DNA of 64,000 nucleotides. Origin: Companilactobacillus baiquanensis (GTDB taxonomy: Bacteria > Bacillota > Bacilli > Lactobacillales > Lactobacillaceae). Both the position numbers and the translations under genes were made by a program. This document shows, one piece after another, positions 17,182 through 25,807 of the stretch (within the stretch, counting starts at the first letter, position 1; every line of letters starts with the position of its first letter). The stretch is from assembly GCF_003946605.1 (NCBI RefSeq), contig NZ_RHOQ01000009.1, positions 1-64,000 on the forward strand, read 5' to 3'. The notes below the pieces were generated by a model. It was not told the DNA's origin, did no database searches, and saw only the letters and a list, made by a program, of their open reading frames with translations.

Positions 17182-18210
17182 ATGACAGAAACAGTTTTAG
17201 TAACAGGTGGTACGGGATTTTTAGGATTACATATTTTATTACAATTAATGAAAACTGATTATAACGTTAGAACCACAATTCGCTCGCTAGGTAAAAAAAA
17301 TCACGTTTTAAAAATATTAAAAGAGAATGGTATAGATAATTTAGATCGATTGAGTTTTTACGAAGCTAACTTAACTTCTGATGAGGGTTGGGATGAAGCC
17401 ATGGACAATGTAAATTATGTTTTAAGTGTCGCCTCACCCGTATTCTTCGATAATTCAAAAAAAGAAATAGACGCCATTCGTCCAGCTACTGATGGTATTA
17501 CTAGAATTTTAAAAATGGCTCAAAGAAAACATGTTAAGCGCGTTGTCATGACCGGAAATTTTGGAGCCATCGGCTTCAGTAACAAACCATCATCAATACC
17601 AACGACCGAAGAGGATTGGACAAAAACCGATCAACCTGGAATTTCCATCTACGAAAAATCAAAGTTGATTGCTGAAAAAGCGGCTTGGAAAATAATTGAC
17701 CAACCTAGCAATATGCTCGAATTTACAACTATAAATCCCGTGGCCATGTTAGGTGATTCATTAGATTCTCATGTTTCAGGAAGTTTTGATATTATTACAA
17801 ATATTTTGAATGGTTCTATGAAGAGAGTGCCAAATATCAACTTAAATATTGTCGATGTGAGAGACGTTGCCGCTTTGCACATCAAGGCAATGACTGAACC
17901 TAAGGCAAATCATGAACGCTTTATTGCTTCAGCAGATGGTTCAATATCATTACCTGAAATTGCAAATTTAGTTAGACATGAATACCCTGACCTAGCTCCT
18001 AAAATATCCTCGAAAATATTACCTGACTGGATAATTAAATTGGGATCATATTTTAATCAAACTGCCAAAGAAGGTAAATTATTATTAGAAGTCAATCGAA
18101 ACATTAGTAATCAAAAGGCTAAAGATATTTTGAATTGGTCACCAATCGCTGATAACAAAGAAATAATTTTTGACTCAGTAAACACATTGTTAAAGAATAA
18201 TTTAATTTAA
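17182..18210 (+). CDS. extended short-chain dehydrogenase (dihydroflavonol/cinnamoyl reductase-like)
   Basis: A 342-aa NAD(P)-dependent reductase. Rossmann motif LVTGGTGFLGLHI (GxxGxxG, residues 6-18) and catalytic SIYEKSK (YxxxK) at about 157 mark the extended SDR family that includes dihydroflavonol-4-reductase, cinnamoyl-CoA reductase and methylglyoxal or aldehyde reductases. The specific substrate is not readable. ATG 17182 is preceded by GGAGAAATTTAA. It is expressed from a MerR-controlled promoter, so reactive aldehydes are a plausible inducer and substrate class (inference). A terminator follows at 18234-18270. Confidence 0.85.
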   Translation: MTETVLVTGGTGFLGLHILLQLMKTDYNVRTTIRSLGKKNHVLKILKENGIDNLDRLSFYEANLTSDEGWDEAMDNVNYVLSVASPVFFDNSKKEIDAIRPATDGITRILKMAQRKHVKRVVMTGNFGAIGFSNKPSSIPTTEEDWTKTDQPGISIYEKSKLIAEKAAWKIIDQPSNMLEFTTINPVAMLGDSLDSHVSGSFDIITNILNGSMKRVPNINLNIVDVRDVAALHIKAMTEPKANHERFIASADGSISLPEIANLVRHEYPDLAPKISSKILPDWIIKLGSYFNQTAKEGKLLLEVNRNISNQKAKDILNWSPIADNKEIIFDSVNTLLKNNLI

Positions 18211-18233
18211 AATTTCTGATATTGATGACAAAC

Positions 18234-18270
18234 AAAAACCGTAATCCCATTTTTTGGATTACGGTTTTAT
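18234..18270. terminator. bidirectional terminator after the reductase and the SLAP protein
   Basis: AAAAACCGTAATCC (18234-18247) pairs with GGATTACGGTTTTAT (18256-18270), loop CATTTTTT. The A/T tails suit both directions: it follows the rightward reductase and also the leftward surface-protein gene ending at 18301. The same ACCGTAATCC core appears at 20281-20318. Confidence 0.85.
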
Positions 18271-18300
18271 TCGGGCCTAAGTCAAATCATATTGGTAAGA

Positions 18301-20211
18301 CTAGCCATTTTCTGTTACAACATCATCAGCTTTAACCCACTCATTGGTTGAAACACGATACATAAGCACACCATCAATAATATCTGATGAACTTCTATCC
18401 ACTTTCCAACTAGTATCAGCCATTAATGCACGATTATTAACTAAAGATCCGTGGCTATTATATAAATTAGTTTGCTTAGTCGTTAAAACATTATTACTTA
18501 GATCTTGGTAAATATAGATATCAGGTACTTTTACCCATTCATGAGTAGAGACACGATAATAAACTGTCTTTTTACCGTTTACTGTATTCATACGCTTTTT
18601 ATCGACTAACCAATCTGTATTCTGTGCTAGTGCTCGGTTATCAGACGCTTTACCATTGTCATCATACAAACTAACAATGCCATCTTCAGGATATGTTGCC
18701 GCCTTTAAATTTACATTATTAGTTGAACTATTATTGTTATTTTGCTCAGAATTACTAACTATTTTCTTAACCAATACAACTTGTGGCAAGCTACTGTCAC
18801 TAGAATCTTTAATAGTTAATTCTGAATTATTAACTAATTCATAACCCTTAGGAACTAATTTTTTTAATTCATCTAAAGGAAACTTATCTCCAATAACTCC
18901 ATAGATTACTTGTTTGCCATCAACAACCTTTTTATCTGAAGTTTCAAAACTAATTGGATTTGTAACCTCATTATCTTTAGCGTCAAAAACTAAATTGGCT
19001 GTAATATCAAGACCAACTGGATTATCAACATAAGCGTCATTTATAGAATCAAACAGATCACTCATGTATCCAGATACTGAATCACTATCAGATACATAAT
19101 TATCCGTATTGTTACCAAGGATAAAACTATATCCATTTTGTTCGACAACCTGAACGTAAGTTTTTTCATTTGAGAATGTTCGATCAGAAATATCAGAAGG
19201 GACTTTTAAACTTTCAGTTGAATTAATCGGAATGGAATCAGTTTCGGAATCCTTAATTGGTATTAAATTACCATCGACAGAAGCATAATAATTGGTCGTC
19301 AAGTTAATTTCTTGCTTATTCAATAGGACATCGACTGTTCCCTTAGCATAATCCGCCTTTATATCAGACTTACTTTCTGGTTTTCCATATCCTTGCAAAT
19401 ATTTTTCTTTATCTCCTTCAGGAATTTTTGAATAAAATCCATCTGGATCTCCCAAAGTATCTGGTTCTTCACTTGTTCCAGAACCAAAGATGAAAACACT
19501 TGCTGATGCTGGTTCATCCATCGAATAAAGCTTTTCTCCAGCATCATTATAATAATTAAAAGTAACCGGTTTAAATGGACGATAATATAACTTAACAACA
19601 GGTTTTTCAGGTAATGTACTATCCTTGCCTGGATCTATCTTGTATTGAAATTTGTCATTACCGCTGGCCCAGCCCAAAGGTGTAGATACATAATAGTTAT
19701 CGGAATAATTAGGGTTATATATTACCTTTTTATCTTCCATATTCGGATAGGAATTTGTGAACAAGTTAGTGGTAAAACTACCAATTTGCTTACCCGTTGT
19801 CATATCGTATTGTTCGACGCTTGCCTCATACGCCATTGGAGTCGTGTAGGAAACTTTTAAGGGCTTTGACGAATCCCATGTCAATGTTTGAGACATATCA
19901 TTAATAGTATCAGTACCCTGTGTTGCATTTGTAAAACTATATCCATAATAATTGGGTTCAAAATAATCAGATAATTTGAATTGCTTTCCATCTGACAACG
20001 GTAAGGAAATACTTTCGTCCTTCTTCGTTTCATCAATTGCATTTGGCATACTATTACCATATACAATCTCTGCATTCACATCTGCTTTAGCAATAGTTGT
20101 TAAAGACGATATATTATTGTTTTTATCAATAAATACTTGTGTCCCTACTAATAAAGCCAATGCTGCTAAAATCAAAGTTCCAACATACAAAAATTTCTTT
20201 ATATAAGTCAT
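18301..20211 (-). CDS. secreted surface protein with two C-terminal SLAP-like domains
   Basis: A 636-aa exported protein. The signal anchor/peptide is MTYIKKFLYVGTLILAALAL (residues 1-24). The central part, about 40-500, contains repeated beta-rich segments with YYA/YNDAGEKLY-type strands resembling MucBP/flagellar-hook or other extracellular repeat domains, followed by an Asn/Ser-rich linker and two SLAP-like cell-wall binding repeats at the end (YYRVSTHEWV, YRVSTNEWV). The ATG at 20211 follows GGGGTGATGAA; an upstream in-frame ATG at 20235 has no such site. It is encoded alone, between the MerR-controlled reductase and argGH. A role in adhesion or the S-layer is plausible, but not shown. 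Confidence 0.82.
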   Translation of the reverse strand: MTYIKKFLYVGTLILAALALLVGTQVFIDKNNNISSLTTIAKADVNAEIVYGNSMPNAIDETKKDESISLPLSDGKQFKLSDYFEPNYYGYSFTNATQGTDTINDMSQTLTWDSSKPLKVSYTTPMAYEASVEQYDMTTGKQIGSFTTNLFTNSYPNMEDKKVIYNPNYSDNYYVSTPLGWASGNDKFQYKIDPGKDSTLPEKPVVKLYYRPFKPVTFNYYNDAGEKLYSMDEPASASVFIFGSGTSEEPDTLGDPDGFYSKIPEGDKEKYLQGYGKPESKSDIKADYAKGTVDVLLNKQEINLTTNYYASVDGNLIPIKDSETDSIPINSTESLKVPSDISDRTFSNEKTYVQVVEQNGYSFILGNNTDNYVSDSDSVSGYMSDLFDSINDAYVDNPVGLDITANLVFDAKDNEVTNPISFETSDKKVVDGKQVIYGVIGDKFPLDELKKLVPKGYELVNNSELTIKDSSDSSLPQVVLVKKIVSNSEQNNNNSSTNNVNLKAATYPEDGIVSLYDDNGKASDNRALAQNTDWLVDKKRMNTVNGKKTVYYRVSTHEWVKVPDIYIYQDLSNNVLTTKQTNLYNSHGSLVNNRALMADTSWKVDRSSSDIIDGVLMYRVSTNEWVKADDVVTENG

Positions 20212-20280
20212 TTCATCACCCCTATTCAAATGCATTATAAAATATTTTATTTATGTTTAAAAGTAATTGATATACAAAAC

Positions 20281-20318
20281 AAAAAACCGTAATCCTTTTT
20301 TCTGGATTACGGTTTTTT
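20281..20318. terminator. terminator of the argGH operon
   Basis: AAAAAACCGTAATCC (20281-20295) pairs with GGATTACGGTTTTTT (20304-20318), with T-runs on both sides. It sits 32 nt beyond the argH stop on the leftward side; the rightward T-run could also stop read-through. Confidence 0.9.
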
Positions 20319-20349
20319 CTAGAGAATTAAACCTACTTAGTTTTGTTCT

Positions 20350-21735
20350 CTATTTTTCAGCCAACTCTAGTTTGGCTTGTTGTATTTGTTTCTTTACTTG
20401 CTCGAAACCTGTTCCGCCATATGAGTTTCTTCTGGCAACGGCAACTTCCGGCTGCAGGACCGGATAGACATCTTCTTCGATTAAAGGAGAGATCTTCTTA
20501 AATTCTTCCATCGTAATGTCTTGCAAGTTTCGATGCTCTTCAAGGCCCTTCAAAACTAATTGGCCAACTATACCATGAGCTTCTCTAAATGGAATTCCCT
20601 TGGTTGCCAAATAATCGGCCAATTCTGTTGCGTTAGAAAAATCATTAATTGTCGCATGATGCATTTTTTCTTTATTAACTTTCATGGTAGAAATCATCCC
20701 ATTAAAGACCTTCAAAGCAGGCAACAAGGTTTTGACGGTATCAAAAGTACCTTCTTTATCCTCTTGCAGATCCTTATTATAAGCCAACGGTAATGACTTC
20801 ATAGTCGAAAGCAATCCCAAAAGATGACCATAGACACGGCCACTCTTACCACGAATAAGTTCTGCCATATCAGGATTTTTCTTTTGCGGCATTATTGAAC
20901 TTCCGGTTGTATATTGGTCGCTCAATTCAATATATTTGAATTCATAGCTGACCCACATACTTAACTCTTCACAAAAACGTGATAAATGCATCATTAAGAT
21001 TGAAGCATTACTTAAAAATTCCAATGCAAAATCACGATCCGAAACTGCATCTAATGAATTAGTATAAATATTATCAAATCCTAATTCATCGGCTGTAAAT
21101 TGACGGTCAATTGGGAAAGTCGTTCCTGCCAATGCTGCAGCACCTAGTGGTGAAATATCTGTATGTTTCATATTAAATTCAAATCGTTCAACGTCACGTT
21201 TCAACATAGAATAGTAAGCCATTAAATAATGACCATAAGAAATTGGTTGAGCGTGTTGCAAATGCGTGTAACCTGGCATAACCGTTTCAACATTTTTATC
21301 AGCCAAATCAACTAAACTACTTTGAATAGTTTTTATTTCTTCAATAATCTTTGGTAAACGATTTTTAACGTAGAGATGAAAGTCAGTCGCCACTTGATCA
21401 TTCCGTGATCGGCCGGTATGAAGTTTCCCAGCAACTGGACCAATCTCATCAGTTAAGATACTCTCTAAGTTCATATGAATATCTTCATTTTCAACTGTAA
21501 AATGTAACTTTCCATCATGTAATTCTTGTTGAAGATTTTCAAGTCCGGCAATAATTTGATCACTGTCAGACTCATTTAATATCTTCGTCTTCTTAAGCAT
21601 TTTAACGTGTGCTAAAGAACCCTCAAGATCTTCATCGGCCATTAATTGATCGAATCCTATCGAGGCACCAAATTCATCGACCCAAGTTTCAGCTTGAGCC
21701 TGGAAACGTCCACCCCAGAGTTTTTTAGTACTCAT
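20350..21735 (-). CDS. argH: argininosuccinate lyase
   Basis: Splits argininosuccinate into arginine and fumarate, the last step of arginine synthesis. 461 aa, the usual length. N-terminus [11 protein letters not shown], fumarase-superfamily signature [12 protein letters not shown] (around residue 282), and TGRSRNDQ near residue 110 are all family motifs. The ATG overlaps the argG stop by one base (TAATG), so translation is coupled. A terminator follows at 20281-20318. Confidence 0.98.
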   Translation of the reverse strand: MSTKKLWGGRFQAQAETWVDEFGASIGFDQLMADEDLEGSLAHVKMLKKTKILNESDSDQIIAGLENLQQELHDGKLHFTVENEDIHMNLESILTDEIGPVAGKLHTGRSRNDQVATDFHLYVKNRLPKIIEEIKTIQSSLVDLADKNVETVMPGYTHLQHAQPISYGHYLMAYYSMLKRDVERFEFNMKHTDISPLGAAALAGTTFPIDRQFTADELGFDNIYTNSLDAVSDRDFALEFLSNASILMMHLSRFCEELSMWVSYEFKYIELSDQYTTGSSIMPQKKNPDMAELIRGKSGRVYGHLLGLLSTMKSLPLAYNKDLQEDKEGTFDTVKTLLPALKVFNGMISTMKVNKEKMHHATINDFSNATELADYLATKGIPFREAHGIVGQLVLKGLEEHRNLQDITMEEFKKISPLIEEDVYPVLQPEVAVARRNSYGGTGFEQVKKQIQQAKLELAEK

Positions 21736-22961
21736 TATTTTACCTCATCCTTATTCTTATCAGCATTTTTAGCAGCTACTTGAGCAGCAACTTCTGTTGG
21801 AAGTCCCCATAATTTAATGAATCCTTCAGCAGCCTTTTGATCGAATGAATCGGATGATGTATATGTAGCAAGATCAAGATCATATAATGAATTTTCTGAC
21901 TTACGTCCTTGAATCCAAATATTACCCTTGAATAATTGTAACTTGATAACACCGTTAACATACTTTTGACTTTCATCTAAGAATGCTAGAAGTGATTTCA
22001 TCAATGGTGAGAACCAAAGGCCGTTATAAATAATTTCACTTAATTCTTTTTCGATAACTGGTTTGAAATGACCTAAGTCACGTTCAAGAGTTAAATCTTC
22101 AAGTTCTTTATGAGCCTTGATCAAAATCATAGCTGCAGGTGCTTCGTAAACTTCACGAGACTTGATACCAACTAATCTATTTTCGATATGGTCAATTCTT
22201 CCAACACCGTTTTCTCCACCGACTTTGTTGATTTCTTTAATAATATCGGCAAATTTCATCTCTACACCATCTAAAGCAACTGGAACACCTTTTTCAAAGG
22301 TAATTTCAATACTTGTTGGTGTATCTGGTGTTTCTGCAATTGGAGTTGTAATACCGAAGGCGTCTTCTGGAGCTTCTGCCCATGGATCTTCTAGAACACC
22401 ACATTCATTAGCACGTCCCCAAATGTTGGCGTCGATTGAGTATGGTGAGTCCAAATTGATAGGAATAGGAATGTTATTTTCCTTAGCGTAATCAATTTCT
22501 TCTTCACGTGACCAATGCCAGTCACGAACTGGTCCAAGAACTTCTAGTTCTGGTGCCAAAGCATGAATTGCCAATTCAAATCTAACTTGGTCATTACCTT
22601 TACCGGTACAACCATGAGCAATAGCATCTGCTCCTTCTTGATGTGCTAGTTCTACTAATTTTTTACTAATCAGAGGTCGGGATAGTGCGGAGAGTAAAGG
22701 ATATGTTCCTTCATATAGAGTATGTCCTTGCAATGCTACTAAAGCATATTCATCAGCAAACTCATCTAGGGCGTCAATTGAAAATGCATCAATTGCACCC
22801 ACCTGAATCGCTTTATTCTTAATAAACTCAGGATCTTTTCCCTCTCCTACATTAATACAACAGGCAATTACGTCATATCCTTTGTTCTTAAGCCAAGGAA
22901 TGGCAACTGATGTATCTAAACCTCCTGAATAAGCTAAAACTACTTTCTTTGTTTCTGTCAT
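21735..22961 (-). CDS. argG: argininosuccinate synthase
   Basis: Condenses citrulline and aspartate with ATP. 408 aa. The PP-loop [14 protein letters not shown] lies near residue 10, and [11 protein letters not shown] and [12 protein letters not shown] are family features. ATG 22961 is preceded by GGAGGGAACAATATT; an upstream ATG at 23018 has no good site. argG-argH form a two-gene operon. The leader upstream contains inverted repeats (see separate entry), but no clear ARG box. Confidence 0.98.
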   Translation of the reverse strand: MTETKKVVLAYSGGLDTSVAIPWLKNKGYDVIACCINVGEGKDPEFIKNKAIQVGAIDAFSIDALDEFADEYALVALQGHTLYEGTYPLLSALSRPLISKKLVELAHQEGADAIAHGCTGKGNDQVRFELAIHALAPELEVLGPVRDWHWSREEEIDYAKENNIPIPINLDSPYSIDANIWGRANECGVLEDPWAEAPEDAFGITTPIAETPDTPTSIEITFEKGVPVALDGVEMKFADIIKEINKVGGENGVGRIDHIENRLVGIKSREVYEAPAAMILIKAHKELEDLTLERDLGHFKPVIEKELSEIIYNGLWFSPLMKSLLAFLDESQKYVNGVIKLQLFKGNIWIQGRKSENSLYDLDLATYTSSDSFDQKAAEGFIKLWGLPTEVAAQVAAKNADKNKDEVK

Positions 22962-23254
22962 AATATTGTTCCCTCCGTTGATTAGAAAAAAATTAATTTT
23001 GTAAAAACACCCTAACATTAAATTGTTATGATTACAAGCGTCTGGAAAAGTGTTTTTTTGAAAGCGTTGCCCAATCCTATTAAACCGGCATCTTCAAAAA
23101 AATAATTTTTTCATGATTTTTTTGAATTTAACTAATTATAAAGTAGAAGAATGATTTTTAATATGTTTATAAATAAAATAAATTAGAATTAAATTAAATA
23201 TAACCCTTGAAATTTAATTTTCTTGTGAATATAATATGAGTCATTAATAAACAA
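22962..23254 (-). promoter_or_regulatory. argG leader region with inverted repeats
   Basis: Between argG and the brnQ leader lies AT-rich sequence. AAAAACAC (23003-23010) can pair with GTGTTTTT (23050-23057), enclosing a palindromic TAACATTAAATTGTTA (23013-23028). Such a hairpin could end or attenuate the leftward transcript before argG, but its T-run is short. I see no convincing ARG box; the divergent brnQ promoter (-35 TTGAAA 23207-23212, 17-bp spacer, -10 TATAAT 23230-23235) is on the other strand. Confidence 0.35.
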
Positions 23255-23504
23255 GACGTTGAGGAAAAAAGTAGAAATCTCAATTACGCCCAGTGAGTCA
23301 CGTTAAGTGAGAAGTGACCGTTAAGAGAATTTTGAAAATCATTTCCGAGTTCGGTGTCGATAATGTAGAACATCGTGGTTGCCACCAATATCTGGCTAGC
23401 GGATAATTTGTCCGTTATTAAAGTGAGTAATTTTTGATTACTCAAAAAAGGTGGTACCGTTCTATTTGAGCCCTTTTCCTTAGTTGGAAGAGGGCTCTTT
23501 TTTT
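23251..23504 (+). promoter_or_regulatory. isoleucine T-box leader of brnQ
   Basis: A T-box riboswitch of about 250 nt. The specifier region reads GAAAATCATT, so the triplet ATC (23338-23340, followed by A) would pair with tRNA-Ile. The T-box core AAAGGTGGTACCG lies near 23447-23459; its TGGT matches an ACCA end (discriminator A). The terminator is GAGCCC...GGGCTC (23468-23497) followed by seven T. The promoter TTGAAA-17-TATAAT lies just upstream. Uncharged tRNA-Ile should favour the antiterminator and switch on brnQ. Confidence 0.85.
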
Positions 23505-23588
23505 ATCAATTAAAAGAGGTGGTTAGTTTGGAATCTGACATTAGTGGCATTATACAGATTAAGTTTTATAACATTTGGAGGGTTTGTT

Positions 23589-24998
23589 ATGCAAAACAAT
23601 TTATTAGAAAAGAAATCAAAAAAGAGTAAGTTTTTTCAACTATTAGTAGTCAGTTCTTTGATCTTTGGAATGTTCTTTGGATCTGGTAATCTAATTTTTC
23701 CAGTTCATTTAGGCCAAATGGCAGGTAATAACTGGTTTTCAGCTGCTGTTGGCTTTGCTGTATCAGGTTCACTATTTCCATTGTTGGCAATTTTGGCAGT
23801 CGTAGTTACTAAAAGTGATGGTCTTTACGATCTTGCTAAACCAGTCGGACGTCATTATGCAGCTTTGTTCTTAGTCTTAGTTCATTTAACAATCGGACCA
23901 TTCTTCGGTACTCCACGTACAGCTGCAACTGCATATGAAATGGCCGTCAAACCATTTCTACCAGCTCAATTTGATCGAGTTAGCATGTTGATCTTTACCG
24001 CTTTATTCTTTGGAGTTGCTTACCTATTAACTGTTCATCAAAGTCGCCTTCTCAAATATGTTGGCAAATATTTAAATACAATTTTCTTGGTATTATTAGC
24101 TATCGTCTTTTTAGTCGCATTTTTAAATCCCATGGGTGGATTAAATCACATGCCAACTACCGCTTATCAAACAACTTCAACTGTAAGTGGTATGTTGGAA
24201 GGCTACAACACCGTTGATGCCGTAGCCTTATTAGCATTAAGTGTTACATTTGTTCACGCCGTTAGAGGCCTTGGTTATCGTGATAAAGAGTTATCCAAAG
24301 TAACTGCTAAAGCCGGTACTTTAAGTATCGTATTAGAAGTTTTGATCTATTTAGGCTTAGTTTTATTAGGTGCTTTTAGTTTAAATAAAATGAAATTATC
24401 TGCTAATGGTGGGGATGCACTATCCTCAATCGTTGATTTATATTTTGGTAATTTTGGAGCCGCTTTACTTGGTGTATTAGTAACATTGGGGGTATTTACA
24501 ACCGCAATGGGACTTGTCGCTTCATTTGCCCAAGACTTCCATAAATTGTTCCCTAAAGTCAGTTACTTAGCTTGGTTACGTGTAACATGTTTTGTCTCAT
24601 TTGTCGTCGCAAACGCTGGATTAGACACTATCATCAGCTGGTCATTGCCTGTCTTGATGCTATTGTATCCTCTATCATTAGCTTTGATCTTAGTATCATT
24701 AACAGTTCATGCAAAACCATATGCCGGTGTAGTTTACAAGATGACGATCGCCTTCACAGTAGTACCAGCCATCTTAGATATGTTAAATTCATCCCCAGCA
24801 GTTGTTACAAACTTAACTGCCGTTAAATATCTATTAAACGTTTATCACCAATACATTCCTTTCGCCAGTTTAGGACTAGGTTGGGTAACACCTACCTTAT
24901 TAGGTTTTGTAGTCGGATTAGTTATTTCCAAAATGGGATTATTTGTAACTAACAACAAACCAGTAACACAAGAGTCAAATAAAGTTTCTAATTATTAA
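23589..24998 (+). CDS. brnQ: branched-chain amino acid permease (LIVCS family)
   Basis: A 469-aa transporter with 12 predicted TM helices, importing Leu/Ile/Val by cation symport. The N-terminal FFGSGNLIFPVHLGQMAG and LTIGPFFGTPRTA segments are characteristic of the BrnQ family. The start ATG 23589 has GGAGG 7 nt upstream, whereas the longer in-frame GTG at 23544 has none. Its expression is under the Ile T-box at 23251-23504, which fits the substrate. A long terminator follows at 25016-25073. Confidence 0.95.
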   Translation: MQNNLLEKKSKKSKFFQLLVVSSLIFGMFFGSGNLIFPVHLGQMAGNNWFSAAVGFAVSGSLFPLLAILAVVVTKSDGLYDLAKPVGRHYAALFLVLVHLTIGPFFGTPRTAATAYEMAVKPFLPAQFDRVSMLIFTALFFGVAYLLTVHQSRLLKYVGKYLNTIFLVLLAIVFLVAFLNPMGGLNHMPTTAYQTTSTVSGMLEGYNTVDAVALLALSVTFVHAVRGLGYRDKELSKVTAKAGTLSIVLEVLIYLGLVLLGAFSLNKMKLSANGGDALSSIVDLYFGNFGAALLGVLVTLGVFTTAMGLVASFAQDFHKLFPKVSYLAWLRVTCFVSFVVANAGLDTIISWSLPVLMLLYPLSLALILVSLTVHAKPYAGVVYKMTIAFTVVPAILDMLNSSPAVVTNLTAVKYLLNVYHQYIPFASLGLGWVTPTLLGFVVGLVISKMGLFVTNNKPVTQESNKVSNY

Positions 24999-25015
24999 AA
25001 TTATTTTATTGTTTA

Positions 25016-25073
25016 AAAAAGCGAGAAACACCTGTGGCAGGAAGATCCTGTGTTAGGTATTTCTCGCTTTTTA
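25016..25073 (+). terminator. terminator after brnQ
   Basis: AAAAAGCGAGAAA.ACCT at 25016-25033 pairs with AGGT.TTTCTCGCTTTTT at 25056-25073; an inner CAGGA/TCCTG stem closes it. It lies about 20 nt after the brnQ stop. Confidence 0.9.
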
Positions 25074-25084
25074 TGTTTTATATC

Positions 25085-25200
25085 CTCTATAAATGAAGTC
25101 GCTTACAGCACAGAACGTATTTTTAGATTCACAAAGTGAAGCTAAAAATCGAGTTTGAAGACCAAGGCTTCAAACGTTTCTCACAGCAGGCCGTCCTCAT
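25085..25200. repeat. structured intergenic junction (group copy C)
   Basis: Between convergent brnQ and the tetR-like gene. Hairpins TTTTTAG.TTCAC/GTGAA.CTAAAAA and GTTTGAAG/CTTCAAAC (about 25154-25175) are visible. The order TCGCTTACA, GTTTGAAGAC, AAGGCTTCAAAC, GGCCG matches the junction at 1242-1424, which suggests one family of structured sequences. Confidence 0.5.
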
Positions 25201-25220
25201 TTTCAACCGGAGACAAAAAC

Positions 25221-25787
25221 TTATTTAAGTATAACCCCCAGAATCCCTTCGATCATATCATTCATCAATTGATAATAATCATTTGTTTCAATCTCACTCT
25301 GATGAAAATCTACTATTATTAAAGCATCAAACAAACTAATTATCCGGTCACGATCCATATTATCTTTAACCATATCTTCACCGATCCAACGATCAATTAG
25401 TTTCATCAAAGTTGAATAGATCAAACTGTCTTGAACTGCCGTCTCATTTTTAGCCGCAATAATTTTATTTAATTTTTTATTTGAGAACCATTCTTTCAAA
25501 ATGGCGTTATTACTAGATAATTTAAAGATTTGATCAATAATTTCATGAATTAATTTAACAGGCTCACCATCAAGATCAACTTTTTCCAAAATCTGTTGCT
25601 TGATATCTTCATTCTCGCGATTATAAACCTGAACAAAAACATCCTCTTTTGAGTTGAAATATAGATAAAAAGATCCCACTGCTACATCTGCTAATCCAGC
25701 AATATCAGAGATCCCAGTCGCCTTAAAACCTCGCTCTAAAAATAAAACATGTGCCGCATCAAATAATCTTTTCTTTTTGTCATCCAT
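25221..25787 (-). CDS. TetR-family transcriptional regulator
   Basis: A 188-aa repressor-type protein. HTH region KKRLFDAAHVLFLERGFKATGISDIAGLADVAVGSFYLYF (residues 5-44 in parts) matches the TetR_N domain; the C-terminal ligand-binding part has no clear family signature. Its ATG follows AGGTGGTGATTTAA and lies 20 nt after the stop of the NhaP-type antiporter, so both are in one operon, and the regulator probably controls the pair. Inducer unknown. Confidence 0.88.
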   Translation of the reverse strand: MDDKKKRLFDAAHVLFLERGFKATGISDIAGLADVAVGSFYLYFNSKEDVFVQVYNRENEDIKQQILEKVDLDGEPVKLIHEIIDQIFKLSSNNAILKEWFSNKKLNKIIAAKNETAVQDSLIYSTLMKLIDRWIGEDMVKDNMDRDRIISLFDALIIVDFHQSEIETNDYYQLMNDMIEGILGVILK

Positions 25788-25807
25788 TTAAATCACCACC
25801 TGTTTAG

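Noticed and set aside
23001..23057. ARG box or terminator as a firm call upstream of argG
   Set aside because: A hairpin exists but has a weak T-run and no clear ARG consensus, so it was kept only as a low-confidence regulatory region.
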